Origin: Arthrobacter sp. OVS8
GTDB lineage: Bacteria; Actinomycetota; Actinomycetes; Actinomycetales; Micrococcaceae
DNA: 64,000 bases
Direction: 5' to 3'
Assembly (NCBI GenBank): GCA_028370155.1
Contig: CP116670.1
Span: 620,001 to 684,000 of the forward strand
The stretch's first letter is position 1. Each line of letters starts with the position of its first letter. The position numbers and the translations under genes are program-made. Below the pieces are notes generated by a model. The model was given only the letters and a program-made list of their open reading frames with translations. It had not been told where the DNA came from and did not search any database. Positions 9,370-19,542 of the stretch are shown here, piece after piece.

Positions 9370-11546
9370 ATGCCTGCCAAAGACGCAAAGGCTTCGGCGA
9401 AGGCCGCCGCCCGGGGCACTTCTGAACTGCGGCGCGCCGACGCCACCGATGCCCAGCCGCCCGAAGAGCCGGAGCAGATCCGGAACGTGGCGCTGGTGGG
9501 CCACTCCGGAGCAGGCAAGACGATGCTGGCAGAGGCGCTGCTCGCCGCCACCGGCGCCATTTCGCGGAAGGGATCGATCACCGAAGGCACCACCGTGGGC
9601 GACTCGGAGCCGGCCGCGGTCCACCAGCAGCGCTCCGTCGCCCTCTCCGTGGTGCCCGTGACGGCCGGCGGCATCAAAGTGAACCTCCTCGATACCCCGG
9701 GCTACCCGGATTTTGTCGGGGAACTGCGGGCAGGGCTGCGCGCGGCCGACGCGGCTTTGTTCGTTGTGTCGGCCGCGGACGGCATTGACGCTGCCACAAC
9801 GGCCCTCTGGGGAGAGTGCCAGCGCCTCGGGGTGCCGCGGGCAGTGGTGATCAGCCGGCTGGATCATCCCCGGGCGGACTTCGACGCCGCCCTCGAAAGG
9901 TGCCAGCGCGCGTTCGGGGACTCGGTGGTGCCGCTGTATCTGCCGGTCAGCACGGGGACGGACGTCACCGGGCTGTTGGGCCTGCTCTCGGGCACCGTTT
10001 CGGAGCAGCCGACGGATGATGCGCCGCCCGTGTTCCGGAACACGGACGACGTCGAGCGCGTCGCGTCGGAAGCGGCCCGGGGAACCCTGATTGAAGGGAT
10101 CATCGCCGAAAGCGAGGACGAGTCGCTGATGGAGCGGTACCTTGACGGCGAGGAAATCCCGCCGGAGGTCCTGGTCAGCGACTTGGAGACGGCTGTTGCC
10201 CGGGGTTCCTTCCACCCGGTGATCGCCACGTCCGCCGAGACCGGCGTCGGCCTGGCCGAACTGCTGGAGGTGGTGACGCGGGCCTTCCCCGCGCCCACCG
10301 AACGGCCCCGTCCCGCAGTGTCCCATCTTGACGGGACGCCGGCCGCGACACCGGACTGCGACCCCGCCGCCCCGCTGCTCGGCGAAGTAGTGCGCACCAC
10401 CACTGACCCCTTCCTGGGCCGTGTGTGCCTGGTCCGGCTCTTCGCCGGCACGCTGCGGGAGGACTCGGCCGTCCACGTGGCCGGGCGTGGACTGGCGGAC
10501 CGGGGCCACGTCGATCACGACAGCGATGAGCGGGTCTCCCATCTGTATTCGCCGCTGGGGTCCAGCTTGCGGCCTGTGCCGTTCAGCGTCGCCGGGGACA
10601 TCTGCGCCCTGACGAAGCTGGGGCCGGCCGAGACGGGGGATACGGTTTCGGCCAAGGAATTTCCGCTGCTGATCCAACCGTGGGAGATGCCGGAGCCGCT
10701 GCTGCCCGTTGCCGTGGAAGCGGCCTCCCATGGTGATGAGGATGCCCTGGCGCGCAGCCTGGGCAAGGTGGCCGCGGGGACCCGGCGCTCCGGGTGGAAC
10801 GGAACGCCGAGACGCACCAGCTGGTCCTCTGGTGCATGGGGAGGCGCACGCGGACGTGGTCCTGGGCCGGTTGCGCGAGCAGGGCGTGAACCTGCGGACC
10901 GTCGACATTGTGACCCCGCTGCGGGAGACCTTCGCCGCTCCCGCCGCAGGCCACGGGCGGCACGTGAAGCAGTCGGGCGGCCACGGCCAATACGCCGTCT
11001 GCGACATCGAAGTGGAGCCGCTGGAGCGGGGGCCGGCTTCGAATTCGTGGACAAGACCGTGGGCGGGGTGATTCCGGGCCCCTTCATCACCTCGGTGGAG
11101 AAGGGTGTGCGGGCGCAGATGCAGAAGGGAATATCCGCGGGTTTCCCGGTAGTGGACATCCGGGTGACCCTGCTCGGCGGCAAGGCGCACAGCGTGGATT
11201 CATCGGACGCGGCCTTTCAGGCCGCCGGTGCGCTGGCCCTGCGGGAAGCCGCCGCGGCCAGCCGGATTCAACTGCTGGAACCCGTCTCGGCGGCGACGAT
11301 CGCCGTTGCCGATGAGCACGTCGGCGCGGTGATGAGCGATCTGTCGTCGCGCCGGGCGCGGCTGACCGGAACGACGTCGACCGGGGAGACCTGACCGAAA
11401 TCAGCGCCGAGGTGCCGGACCAGGAGCTAGTGAAGTACGCCGTCGAGCTGCGCGCCCTGACGTCGGGAAGCGGCCGGTTCAGCCGGAGCTACCTGCGCCA
11501 CGAACCCGTGCCGCCGGCCGCCGCGCGAACGGCGGCGAAGGACTGA
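9370..11546 (+). CDS. EF-G-like translational GTPase, EF-G2 type (frameshifted)
   Basis: This is a paralogue of elongation factor G of the actinobacterial FusA2/EF-G2 class, about 725 residues when corrected. The ATG at 9370 has a near-perfect AGGAGG five bases upstream. The G domain shows GHSGAGKT (P-loop) and DTPGYPDF (G3). The G4 position reads SRLD instead of NKxD. Domains II to V follow, ending in a QSGGHGQYAVCDIEVEPL stretch and VVDIRVTLLGGKAHSVDSSD. Frame shifts occur near 10790, 11030 and 11380; the tail after the last one (EISAEVPDQELVKYAVELRA) reaches TGA 11544-11546. EF-G2 proteins are reported to lack normal ribosome-stimulated GTPase activity and may act under stress; I see nothing here that fixes a role. 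Confidence 0.88.
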
Positions 11547-11567
11547 GCAGTTCAGCGGCCAGGCAGC

Positions 11568-13562
11568 TCAGCGGCCACGCAGTGAAGCCGCCGCGGGGAC
11601 TCCGGCCGGGAAGTCCGGCAGGGCGCCGGCGGGAGTGTGGAAGATCCACATGGACAGCACCCGGTAGGCGTCCCAGTCGCCGTCGGCCGCGCGCAGCGAC
11701 GCGACCTGGGAACCGTCCGTCTCGTCGGTGACCCTGATGACCTCCAGGCGGACCGGCGCTGCGCCCGGCAGGCGGAGTGGGACGAAGCCCGACGGCGGCA
11801 ATGTTCCCTGCGGGAAGCGCACGGCAGCCCCGCCGACGGAAACGTCGAGAAGTTCGCCCCGGACGCCGTCGCTCTCCACGGGAGCGTCCACCTCGAAGCG
11901 GTAGGCGTTGCGGCGCGACGTGGCGAATTCCGCGGCGCGGATTCGCCGGGTTCCGAGGACCAGCACAACGCCGGCGAGAACCAGCCACGCACCGGAGGCC
12001 ACCGTGGACCCCGGAGTGGTGCGCCAGGGCACCAGGCCGGCAAGCCCGGCCGCAGCGTAGAGGATCACGAGGCTGATCAGCACCACCATCACGATCAGGA
12101 CGCGCGGTGTCCGGCCCCGGAGGCGGTCGTCCGCGGCGCCCTTGGGCGTGACTTCAAACTGGAGAATGTTCCGGCTGATCAGCCACCACAGGCATGCCAG
12201 GCCCACTGGTACGCGGAAGATGCGCAGCGCGAAGGCGGTGGGCCAGTGGATCTCGTGGCGCATCAGCCGTTTGGAACCCCACAGCCGGATGGTGAACATG
12301 GCGATGAAGACGCCGGTAAACAGGAGGGTCCCGCCGTGGACGTCTGGGCGCCGGAAAGCATCACGAGCACCGGAATGAGAAAGGCGACCAGCGTGGCGAT
12401 GCCTTCGAGCCACCAGAGTGTTCCGTTGAGGTACTCGTGGTAGTTCCGCCAGGACATCCAGCTCTTCGCCGCCCACAGCTTTTCGTGGACCAGGATCTGC
12501 ATGGCCCCCATTCCCCAGCGGCGCCGCTGCAGAAGGTACTGGTCCGGGGTTGCCGGTGCCAGTCCGACTGCGAGGGTCTGGTGGTGGTAGACGGTTTTCC
12601 AGCCGCGCCGGATGAGTTTGAGGGTGGTGTGCATGTCCTCGGTGATGGTCTCCGTTGCCACCCCGCCGACCTCCCGGAGGGCACTGACCCGCAACAGCGA
12701 CGTCGATCCGCACCAGAACGGGCCCGCGCCCGGCACGTTGCGCGACGGCATCATGACGTTGAAGAACATGCCCTGTTCGCCGGTGATGCCGTCGTCGTCG
12801 AACGCGCCTCCGTTGTAGAAGGACTGTGGACCCTGAATAAGAGCAACCTCGTCGTCAGCGAACCAGCCCAGCGTGGCGGTCAGGAAGGTGGGCAGCGGCA
12901 CATGGTCGCAGTCCAGAACAGCAATGATGTCGATCCCCGGGCGCCGGCGGCCTCTTCCGCCGCCATCAGGTCGAGGGCATGGTTCATGTTGCCGGCCTTG
13001 GCGTGATCGTGGACATCGCGCCGGACGTAGCGGGCACCGTAGGCGGCGCACATCTCCTCCACCCACGGCCGGTCGCCGTCGTCCAGAACCCACGTCTCGT
13101 GCTCCGGGGCGAGTTCGCAGGCAGCGGCGACCGTGGGTGTCAGCACCTCGATCGGTTCGTTGTACGTCGGGATCAGGAGCGCCACACGCATCCCGTGCGG
13201 CGCCTCGTCCACCGGTGCCGGCGGGCGGCTGTCGATATTCCAGACCGCCCACGCTTTCAGAACCAGGCCAGTCAGCGGCAGCGCTTCGAAGGTCAGCAGG
13301 ATCCAGGCGATGGTGAGGTTCCATTCGCCGGAGGGCAAGGTAAAGAGCACGCGCCAGACGAGGTAAAGGATCAGTGCCGCGATGGCGGCGAGAGCACCCA
13401 CATGTGCCCAGCGGCGGGAGCGCGGAGCCTCGAGGCCGGGGTTCCCAGCCGGGCCGCCCAACCGGCAATACCTGCTTTGGCCAGGGCCTTGGCCTCCAGC
13501 GGGACGGCTGGCGAAACTGTGGACAGTTCGTGTGCGCGTAGCCGCACGTCGTGGCGGGACAC
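11568..13562 (-). CDS. cellulose-synthase-like glycosyltransferase with C-terminal PilZ domain (frameshifted)
   Basis: The corrected protein, about 664 residues, is a processive family 2 glycosyltransferase of the BcsA type. Two N-terminal helices precede the catalytic domain, which carries VLDDGDRPW, LDCDHVPLP, TEDMHT and QRRRW, the D, DxD, TED and Q(Q/R)xRW signature. Further helices follow, and the last ~110 residues form a PilZ domain (RRNAYRFEV, then DVSVGGAAVRFP), the cyclic di-GMP receptor that gates cellulose synthase. The product is probably a cell-surface polysaccharide made on c-di-GMP signal; which sugar is not known. The GTG at 13562 has AGGAG upstream. Frame breaks lie near 13445, 12950 and 12340. 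No bcsB-like or cellulase gene is adjacent, unlike proteobacterial operons. Confidence 0.9.
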
Positions 13563-13881
13563 TTAATCTCCTGAGCTAGATTGTTGCCCCCAACGGGCCC
13601 AGCGTACCAACGCGTGGGGCGGAAGTAATCTCGTGGGGCAGAAGCTGCGTTAAAGCTTCGGATTCCGGGGCAGTTCACGGGCGTTGGGTTTATCGCGGGG
13701 CACGGCTCAGGCATCGGCAAGCCCGGTCCCGGCCGGGGTGGCGCGCCGTCGGCTTAGCGGCAATGATGATTCCAGTGTCCGGCAGTGCAGTGCTTATCTC
13801 GTGGCAGTGTTTAACGGTGAGGCGAAGCCCGCGGACAGCCGTTGGTTCCGATGCGCGGACGGCCGGAGGAAGGAGTAGCCA
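13563..13881. other. non-coding spacer between divergent genes
   Basis: About 320 bases separate the glycosyltransferase start from the next plus-strand start. I see no ORF with coding character and no clear hairpin. It should hold both promoters. The AAGGAG at 13870-13875 serves the downstream gene. Confidence 0.5.
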
Positions 13882-14315
13882 GTGTGGAGCGAGGTTCAGG
13901 ATGGCGAGCCCTCGGCATCCTGGGTGGAGCTGCCCGAAAACGGCTGGGGAGCGCTTATGGGGTGGGCCGCCGGCCGGGACAACCTGCGCCGCTGCCCGTC
14001 CTCGGACGCGGGCAGAATGGTCACTGGCTACATCGAGGACGCTAAGGGGCGGACACCGTTCGAGGAGCCGTTTACGGCTGCCGACCGGGAAGCCGTCGAT
14101 GATGACATCGACACGTACCTGGGGGACGCGGGCGTCCCTCCGCGGCCGAGGGGTTTGTCTGGATGATCCGCGTTCCGGACGGACACATGTCACCCGAGGC
14201 TTTTCTGGCCGACGTTGACGGCGCAGTCTTTCGGGCCGCAGACTCCGTCACGCATCCCAAGCAGTGGTTGCCGGTGTTCACCGACGTTCTCCGCGACTTC
14301 TACGCCCGGGACTAG
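13882..14315 (+). CDS. conserved hypothetical protein (frameshifted, ~144 aa)
   Basis: The GTG at 13882 follows a good AAGGAG seven bases upstream. The first part contains PSASWVELPENGWGALMGWA and a DRAAD-like acidic stretch. The frame then shifts at a C run near 14136-14138 and continues as EGFVWMIRVPDGHMSPEAFL, ending YARD and TAG at 14313-14315. Both halves look coding, so I read this as one soluble protein of about 144 residues. It resembles a family of small Micrococcaceae proteins that I think is DUF5956, but I am not sure of the number. Function unknown. It converges on the AAA ATPase gene. Confidence 0.6.
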
Positions 14316-14330
14316 CTGCCCCCTGCACGA

Positions 14331-15413
14331 TCAGCTTCGGAGGTACTGGCGCAGGCCGGGAATGGCGAAGTCAACCTTGCCGTAACCGGCTGATTCGATG
14401 AGTCCCGCGGCAATGAGCCTGTTTCGGTACTTCGAGACCACATTGGGTTTGGACCCAATGGCCTGCCCGATCTGGGCGGCGGTCGAGGCGCCGTCCTGCT
14501 CGGCCATGGCGTCCAGGAATGCGCGGTCCTTCTCAGAGATATCCGACAGCGCGGACTCCACGACAACCAGAGTGTTACGTCGTTGAGAGGCTGCGATTGC
14601 CATCTGAACATTCTCCTCGTTGAGGGTCCAGCCCGCCTTGTCGGCTTCCATCCAGAGGTAGTAGCCGACAAGCTGAATGAGGAAGGGATAGCCTTCCGTG
14701 GCTTCCGCGGCCTCGGTGATGTGGGCGTGGGAGACGTCGATGCCGCTCCGACTGAAAAGCTCCCGGTATGACGCAGTGACTTCGGTGATTGCCGCCTCGT
14801 GAAGGTTTATCCTGTCGGCCCGGCGAAGGAAGGTCGCGACGCCTTCGTTGAGCAGATCAGACACAGCGGAGGAGCCCCGCGAAGATAAGGCCGATGGGCA
14901 GCCCTTGACGGATGAAATGCTGCACGTCGGAGGCCAGCTGGGAGATTTCCGCGCGGTCGACCGCGTGGATCTCGTCAATGGTGATGACCAGGCCTGTACC
15001 TTTTGCTTGCAGCAGGCCCAGCAGCTCCTCTCCGGTCCGACGCCAGTCGGGAACGCGCTCCCGGGGAGCTGGGTGGTCAGCCCGAACCCTGCGGCAGAGA
15101 AGGCGGTGATCTTCCGGGCAGGCGGGCCGTCACCGAGCTCGTCGAGCAGGCGGAGCATGTCGTCGCCGATCTTGGCAAGGAACCCGGGGTTGGCCGTCCG
15201 GGAGATGACTGCCCAGCCATGATTCCTAGCGATTTCCTCCGCGGCGCTCAACATAACGGTCTTGCCGATGCCTCTGGCCCCGGTAATGATGGTGAGAAGT
15301 CCCGGAGCGCCCGAGCCCTGGCGGAGGCCGTACTCAAATTCGTCCAACAGCCCGGCGCGCCCGACCAGGTCCGGCGGCGTGGCACCGGCCGTAGGTTTGA
15401 AGGGGTTCTGCAT
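14331..15413 (-). CDS. AAA-type ATPase with C-terminal winged helix (frameshifted)
   Basis: The protein, about 360 residues, starts MQNPFKPTAGATPPDLVGRA, which marks the start of an ORC/STAND-like AAA domain. Walker A is GARGIGKT near residues 44-51. Walker B, LVITIDEIH, is visible only in another frame (minus strand near 14965-14990), because two compensating one-base shifts near 15050 and 14865 put about 60 residues out of frame. A helical lid follows (EATEGYPFLIQLVGYYLW) and the end is a DNA-binding-like winged helix (GASTAAQIGQAIGSKPNVVS). Similar lone ATPases are common in Arthrobacter; the role is unknown. Possible tasks are regulation, plasmid-like replication or defence, but no partner gene supports any of these. 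Confidence 0.78.
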   Translation of the reverse strand: MQNPFKPTAGATPPDLVGRAGLLDEFEYGLRQGSGAPGLLTIITGARGIGKTVMLSAAEEIARNHGWAVISRTANPGFLAKIGDDMLRLLDELGDGPPARKITAFSAAGFGLTTQLPGSAFPTGVGPERSCWACCKQKVQAWSSPLTRSTRSTARKSPSWPPTCSISSVKGCPSALSSRGSSAVSDLLNEGVATFLRRADRINLHEAAITEVTASYRELFSRSGIDVSHAHITEAAEATEGYPFLIQLVGYYLWMEADKAGWTLNEENVQMAIAASQRRNTLVVVESALSDISEKDRAFLDAMAEQDGASTAAQIGQAIGSKPNVVSKYRNRLIAAGLIESAGYGKVDFAIPGLRQYLRS

Positions 15414-15475
15414 GGGGCCTCCAGGGTGAATCTGGGTGAAACCGGTGAAACGGGTGAAACTCCAGTCAGCCTACA

Positions 15476-17303
15476 TCAAACCGTGGTGGGCCCTGGCACC
15501 CAGCGTAGGGCTGAGGGGCGGGGTGAGCTCAGGTAGTTTGCCTTCTTGTAGGTCGCTACGACGTGGACGAACCGGTCCCGGTCGTATCGGGTGAGAAGGT
15601 AGCTCGGGCCCGTGGCGCCGGCGATCGGCTTGCCGTTCCGGTACCACTGCCAGGTCACGGAGGTCGCTGCGGGGGTCGACAGGGTTACCGAGGCCCGAAG
15701 GAGCTGCCCGGCGGTGTGGGTGCCGCGGACAACGGGGGCGGGAAGCTTGGTGAACACCGCCAGTGGCTTGATGGCCCGCGCGATCACGCTGAGGTCAACG
15801 GTGTTTGCCCGCTTGAACGTGACCTTGAAGGTGATCTGGCGCCACTGGTCGGCCGCCGTCAGCCGGTACGAGGTGCCCCTGGCCCCGATGATCGGTTTCC
15901 CGTCCCGGTACCACTGGTAGAGGGCGGTCGAAGGCGACGGCGAGGTGTAGCTGGTGCGGGCGCTCACGACGTACCCGACGACGGTGGAGCCCACGATCCA
16001 GGCGGGGCCGCTGGTGAAGTAGCCCGGTGGGAGGACCGCGGCGGAGGCAGGGCTGGATGCCTGGACGTAGCCGTTCCTGCCGTAGAAGACCCGGACCGTG
16101 ATTTTGTGGCCGCCGTCGTCCCGGGTGAGCCGGTACGACGGGTCGGTCGAATGGTCGGTGAGGCGCTGTCCGTCGCGGTACCAGACGTACTGCACGCTCT
16201 CCGCGGCGGGGACGGGGCCGCGCCCGGAACCGTGGTCAGCAGCTGACCCGCCATCGCCGTGCCCTTGATGGTGGGCGCCGATGGGGTAGTAAACCGTCCC
16301 TGGACCCGTACGGCGTGGTTGAAGGAGCTCGCCTTGGATTGTCCGACGTAGCCGGCGGCCACAGGGGTCACAGCGACCCTGATGTCCCGGCCGATGTCCT
16401 CGGGGCGCACGGTATAGGTGGGGGCTGTTGCCCCGGTGATGTGCTGAACCCAAGTGGAGGACCCGCCGTAGGTGGGGTATCCCCACTGGTAGGCGTACGT
16501 CATGCCAGCTGGCGCCGGCTCCTGTGTGGCCGGGGCGGACGCCTTCAGCACAGTCCCGGAAATGCCGGGGCTGTGCCGGCGGCAAAGGTAATGACGGGCT
16601 CGGCGGCGAGGTTCAGGTGGCCGCGGATGGCGGTCCCGAAGGAGACGTTGTTTTCGACCTTCGGGTATCCCGGGGACGTAAAGGCCACGATGGCCGTAAT
16701 GGCCGAGCCGAGGTCTGCTTCCGTGACGGTGTATTGCCCCGCGGTGGCGCCGAGGATTGGCTGCCCGTTGCGGAACCAGGTGAAAGAGTTTGACGCCGTA
16801 GACTGTAGCGCCGGCCAGCCGGTTGCACTGGTGGCCACGCTGATTGTTTTGCCTACGTGGGGCTCGCCCGCGCCGCTTGCATAACGGTCCAGGTAACCGA
16901 GGACGGGATCGCTTTCCGCCGAGGTGAGCACAATGGGTTCCTGGCCGTCGACGGTGACCGTGACGCGGACAGAGATTCTGGCGCCGAAGTCTTCCGGTTG
17001 GGGGCGGAAGACGGAGTACGGCCCGTAATAGGGATCGCCAATGATGTGGCCGTCGCGCAGGTATTCGTACCGCTGCCCGCCAGATGGTGCTGCCGGGGAA
17101 AACTGTGCCCTCAATGACCCATAGACTATGGGGTCGCCGTCAAGCGTCACTGTCGTGGCTGCGGCGGCCGCTTCCGACTGAGTGACCGGTTCGTTGGCGA
17201 CGGCAGCATGCGCCGGGGCGACAAGGACGGAGAGGACTGCGACGGCGCACAGCGCGGCCAGGGCGCGGCGCAGGCGTCCGGGCAGGGCAGAAGATGGACT
17301 CAC
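15476..17303 (-). CDS. secreted Ig-like tandem-repeat protein (frameshifted)
   Basis: The GTG at 17303 starts a clear signal peptide (basic SSALPGRLRR, then ALAALCAVAVLSVLVAPAHA) with cleavage after AHA. The mature protein, about 575 residues when corrected, is a chain of five to six repeats of about 90 residues. Each repeat has the pattern [FY]xWYR[ND]GxPIxGATxxxYxLTxxD followed by a beta strand, for example WYRNGKPIAGATGPSYLLTR. These Ig-like modules are frequent in large secreted actinobacterial proteins and usually sit beside enzymatic or adhesive domains; none is seen here. Frame shifts occur near 16560 and 16220. It may be a surface adhesin or cell-wall-associated protein. An LGFP-repeat secreted protein is encoded 1.1 kb upstream on the other strand. 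Confidence 0.78.
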
Positions 17304-17487
17304 GAAAGATTCCCCCAGGTCAGCGTCGGCTGAGAAGCAGCCACACGAATTACCGCTGACAATATCCGAGAGAAATGTGCTGCACCAGCGTTTCCGGTCC
17401 GGCCGCCCGGAGACTGCCTCAATCTCGCATCTGGGGGAGTCATGGGGCGAGCCGACCGCGGCGCCTCGGGACTGACCCGGGAGTTGC

Positions 17488-17915
17488 CTACCCGGCGGCC
17501 GCGGCTCCGCGGTAATGCCCCTGCAGTCTTTCGCCGCGAGGGTGAGGGTCGCTGCCATGCCGAGCGCGGCTAGGGCGATCGGGACGTAATCGTCGTCATG
17601 GATGACGGCGAACGCTCCCTCTGGAATAGCGGGTGCGATCGTCATGACGGCCAATAGCCAGCGCAGCGTGACTCCGCGGCGCCGCATTTCGCCTGGGCGG
17701 AGGGCCAGGGCAGCGGACGCGCGGATAGCGGCGTCTGCCGGTGCACCGCCACCGATGATGATGGCCGCCCCGGTGACGGCGAAGACCGAGCCGAGGAGAT
17801 ACTGGCCGAGCGGGAGTGATGCCACCATCCCGATCAGGCCAACGAGCGCCCCGGAGACCACGAGTAGCTGGGCGCGTTTGACGGCGACGGGCGTTCGCGT
17901 GGCGGCGGCGGTCAT
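17488..17915 (-). CDS. small integral membrane protein (frameshifted, ~142 aa)
   Basis: The ATG at 17915 opens a product with four hydrophobic segments: LLVVSGALVGLIGMVASLPL, LLGSVFAVTGAAIIIGGG, WLLAVMTIAPAIPEGAFAV and VPIALAALGMAATLTLAA. As written, the frame runs on without a stop into the secreted repeat protein. Adding one base near 17531 instead gives ERLQGHYRGAAAAG and a TAG at 17488-17490, which is a far more natural end. I therefore call two separate genes. Family and function unknown; a weak ribosome site is seen. Confidence 0.55.
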
Positions 17916-18058
17916 GTGTTTCCGTTCTGTCCGGGTGTGATGACGGATGGTTCACGCCCCGGGCCAGGTGTGCCGGGGCAGGAAATTATAGTGACAGTAC
18001 GCGTGGAGTTGGGCTTTGTCACTGCGCCGCCACGACCCACTTCTGAGTCACCCGCGAT

Positions 18059-18313
18059 GTGATCCTTGCCGGCACCCTTGCGCCCAGAGGCCAGGACCAG
18101 TTCAACGTCGAGGTCGGTCAGGTCGAAGAATCCCTGCAGCTCGACCGGGGAGAAGGCCGCCTGGTGGGTGCCTATTCCTTGTTCCGGGTGTTCCCGGCCC
18201 GGCTGAATTCGGAGGTGATCTGGACGGGGAGCGGCGCACGCCAGATTCACGAAGAACCTTCAACCAGTGGTCACGGCCCAAACCTGCCTTGGACCGATTC
18301 CCTCTCGCCTTAA
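18059..18313 (+). CDS. orphan ORF of uncertain status
   Basis: A frame from GTG 18059 encodes 84 residues, including QFNVEVGQVEESLQLD and VGAYSLFRVFPARLNSEVIW. These read like the beta-rich end of a folded protein, and codon use is partly coding-like. There is no convincing ribosome site, and upstream codons in the same frame soon stop. It may be the 3' remnant of a lost gene or a chance ORF in the 527-base gap between the membrane protein gene and the LGFP gene. I see nothing else in that gap. Confidence 0.25.
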   Translation: MILAGTLAPRGQDQFNVEVGQVEESLQLDRGEGRLVGAYSLFRVFPARLNSEVIWTGSGARQIHEEPSTSGHGPNLPWTDSLSP

Positions 18314-18442
18314 CGTCTCGTGTCCCATACTCTGTTGCCCGGGGAACAATTCAGGCAGGGCAGTCGTCCAAGCCGGGTCGATCCCGAGATCACACCGGTC
18401 GCACGATGGCAGCAGCCCAGCTGCGGAATCCGAGGTCCTGCA

Positions 18443-19438
18443 GTGTCGTGGAAACGCTCCTTTTCGGCCTTATGTGCGGCCGCACTCATTCTTGCCGGCG
18501 GCCTTGTCACTGCCGCTCCTGCCCAGGCCGCTTACCCCACCTACGGGGCGATCGGCGCGTTTTACCGGGCCCATGCCTCTGCCCTGGGCGTCCCGACGTC
18601 CGCCGAGCACACCGGCTTTCGCGACCGGGTCCAGCACTTCCGCAACGGAACGGTTTACTGGTCCGCATCAACCGGGGCCCACTGGGTCCACGGAGGGATC
18701 CTCAGCGCCTACCGCGCTCAGGGCGGTGACGCCGGCAAGCTGGGGCTCCCCGTGAGTGAGGAACTGCTTACCGTGGGCGGTGGCGTCTACCAGCAGTTCA
18801 GTAAGGGCGTCGTCTACTGGACCCGGGCACTGGGCGCGCACGGGACAGTCGGGGCGATCCGTTCACGTTACGCGAAGCTGGGAGCCGAAAAGGGCACTCT
18901 CGGCTACCCGACGTCCGGGGAGCTAAAAACTACCGGATACGGTCAGCCGGTGGTCTACCAGCGCTTCCAGCGCGGCATCATCACGTGGAACGGCACGGTG
19001 CAGAACTTTAACGATCTGCAAGCTCACGAAATCAGCGGCGCCATTTACAACAAGGTCATGGCCCTCGGCGGGATACCCGCGGTCGGAAGTGTCTTCAATG
19101 CCCCCGAGCGCGTCCAGGCCAGCAAATGGACCTTCGGGGTCACAGACGCCGTGGGGCAGCGGTTCCAACGAGGGCTCATCATCTCGTCCGCCGTGACAGG
19201 AACGCACCTCATACCGCGGTGGACGGGCCGGTACAACAACTTTTCGGTCGACCACTGGGGTCTGCCCGTCACAGATGAATTCCGCGAGGGGTCCCTGCCA
19301 ACGGTGTGCTTCCAATACGCGTACACGAGGAACTGGGGCAACGGAGAGTTCGGCGTTTGGGACGGATCATCTAGCATGCCCAGTTGCGTCTCAAGGTCAC
19401 CGGTGCCGCTGCCGCCGCAGTACCCGCCGCCGTCCTGA
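18443..19438 (+). CDS. secreted LGFP-repeat protein
   Basis: The GTG at 18443, with GAGG about nine bases upstream, starts a signal peptide (WKRSFSALCAAALILAGGLV, cleavage after AQA). The mature part holds five LGFP-type repeats of about 50 residues, with the recurring pattern G.IGAxYRxxGxxxGxLGxPxSxE....GxxxxFxxGxIYW; examples are KLGLPVSEEL, GTLGYPTSGEL and WGLPVTDEF. LGFP repeats are known from mycolyltransferase Csp1 and other actinobacterial envelope proteins and are thought to bind cell wall. No catalytic domain is present in the 331 residues. It is intact, unlike most of its neighbours. It lies just upstream of the polyketide operon, but a 226-base AT-rich gap suggests separate transcription. 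Confidence 0.88.
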   Translation: MSWKRSFSALCAAALILAGGLVTAAPAQAAYPTYGAIGAFYRAHASALGVPTSAEHTGFRDRVQHFRNGTVYWSASTGAHWVHGGILSAYRAQGGDAGKLGLPVSEELLTVGGGVYQQFSKGVVYWTRALGAHGTVGAIRSRYAKLGAEKGTLGYPTSGELKTTGYGQPVVYQRFQRGIITWNGTVQNFNDLQAHEISGAIYNKVMALGGIPAVGSVFNAPERVQASKWTFGVTDAVGQRFQRGLIISSAVTGTHLIPRWTGRYNNFSVDHWGLPVTDEFREGSLPTVCFQYAYTRNWGNGEFGVWDGSSSMPSCVSRSPVPLPPQYPPPS

Positions 19439-19443
19439 TGCAT

Positions 19444-19476
19444 TGCATTTGATGCAAAAAGCATGCAATTAATGCA
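19444..19476. promoter_or_regulatory. paired TGCA palindromes, candidate operator of the polyketide operon
   Basis: Two 13-base sites, TGCATTTGATGCA (19444-19456) and TGCAATTAATGCA (19464-19476), start exactly 20 bases apart, about two helical turns. Each has TGCA arms around an AT-rich centre. They lie in unusually AT-rich DNA between the LGFP gene and the type III polyketide synthase. Spacing and symmetry suggest binding of a dimeric regulator to one DNA face; this is inference. Confidence 0.45.
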
Positions 19477-19542
19477 GGACCCGGAGGAGGGCTGATGGTG
19501 TAGGGGATGCAACAGAATAATTTCTACTTTACATAATGTTGA

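Noticed and set aside
14331..15413. AAA ATPase as part of an anti-phage defence system
   Set aside because: No nuclease, protease, reverse transcriptase or other effector gene is next to it. The neighbours are a small hypothetical protein and a secreted repeat protein.
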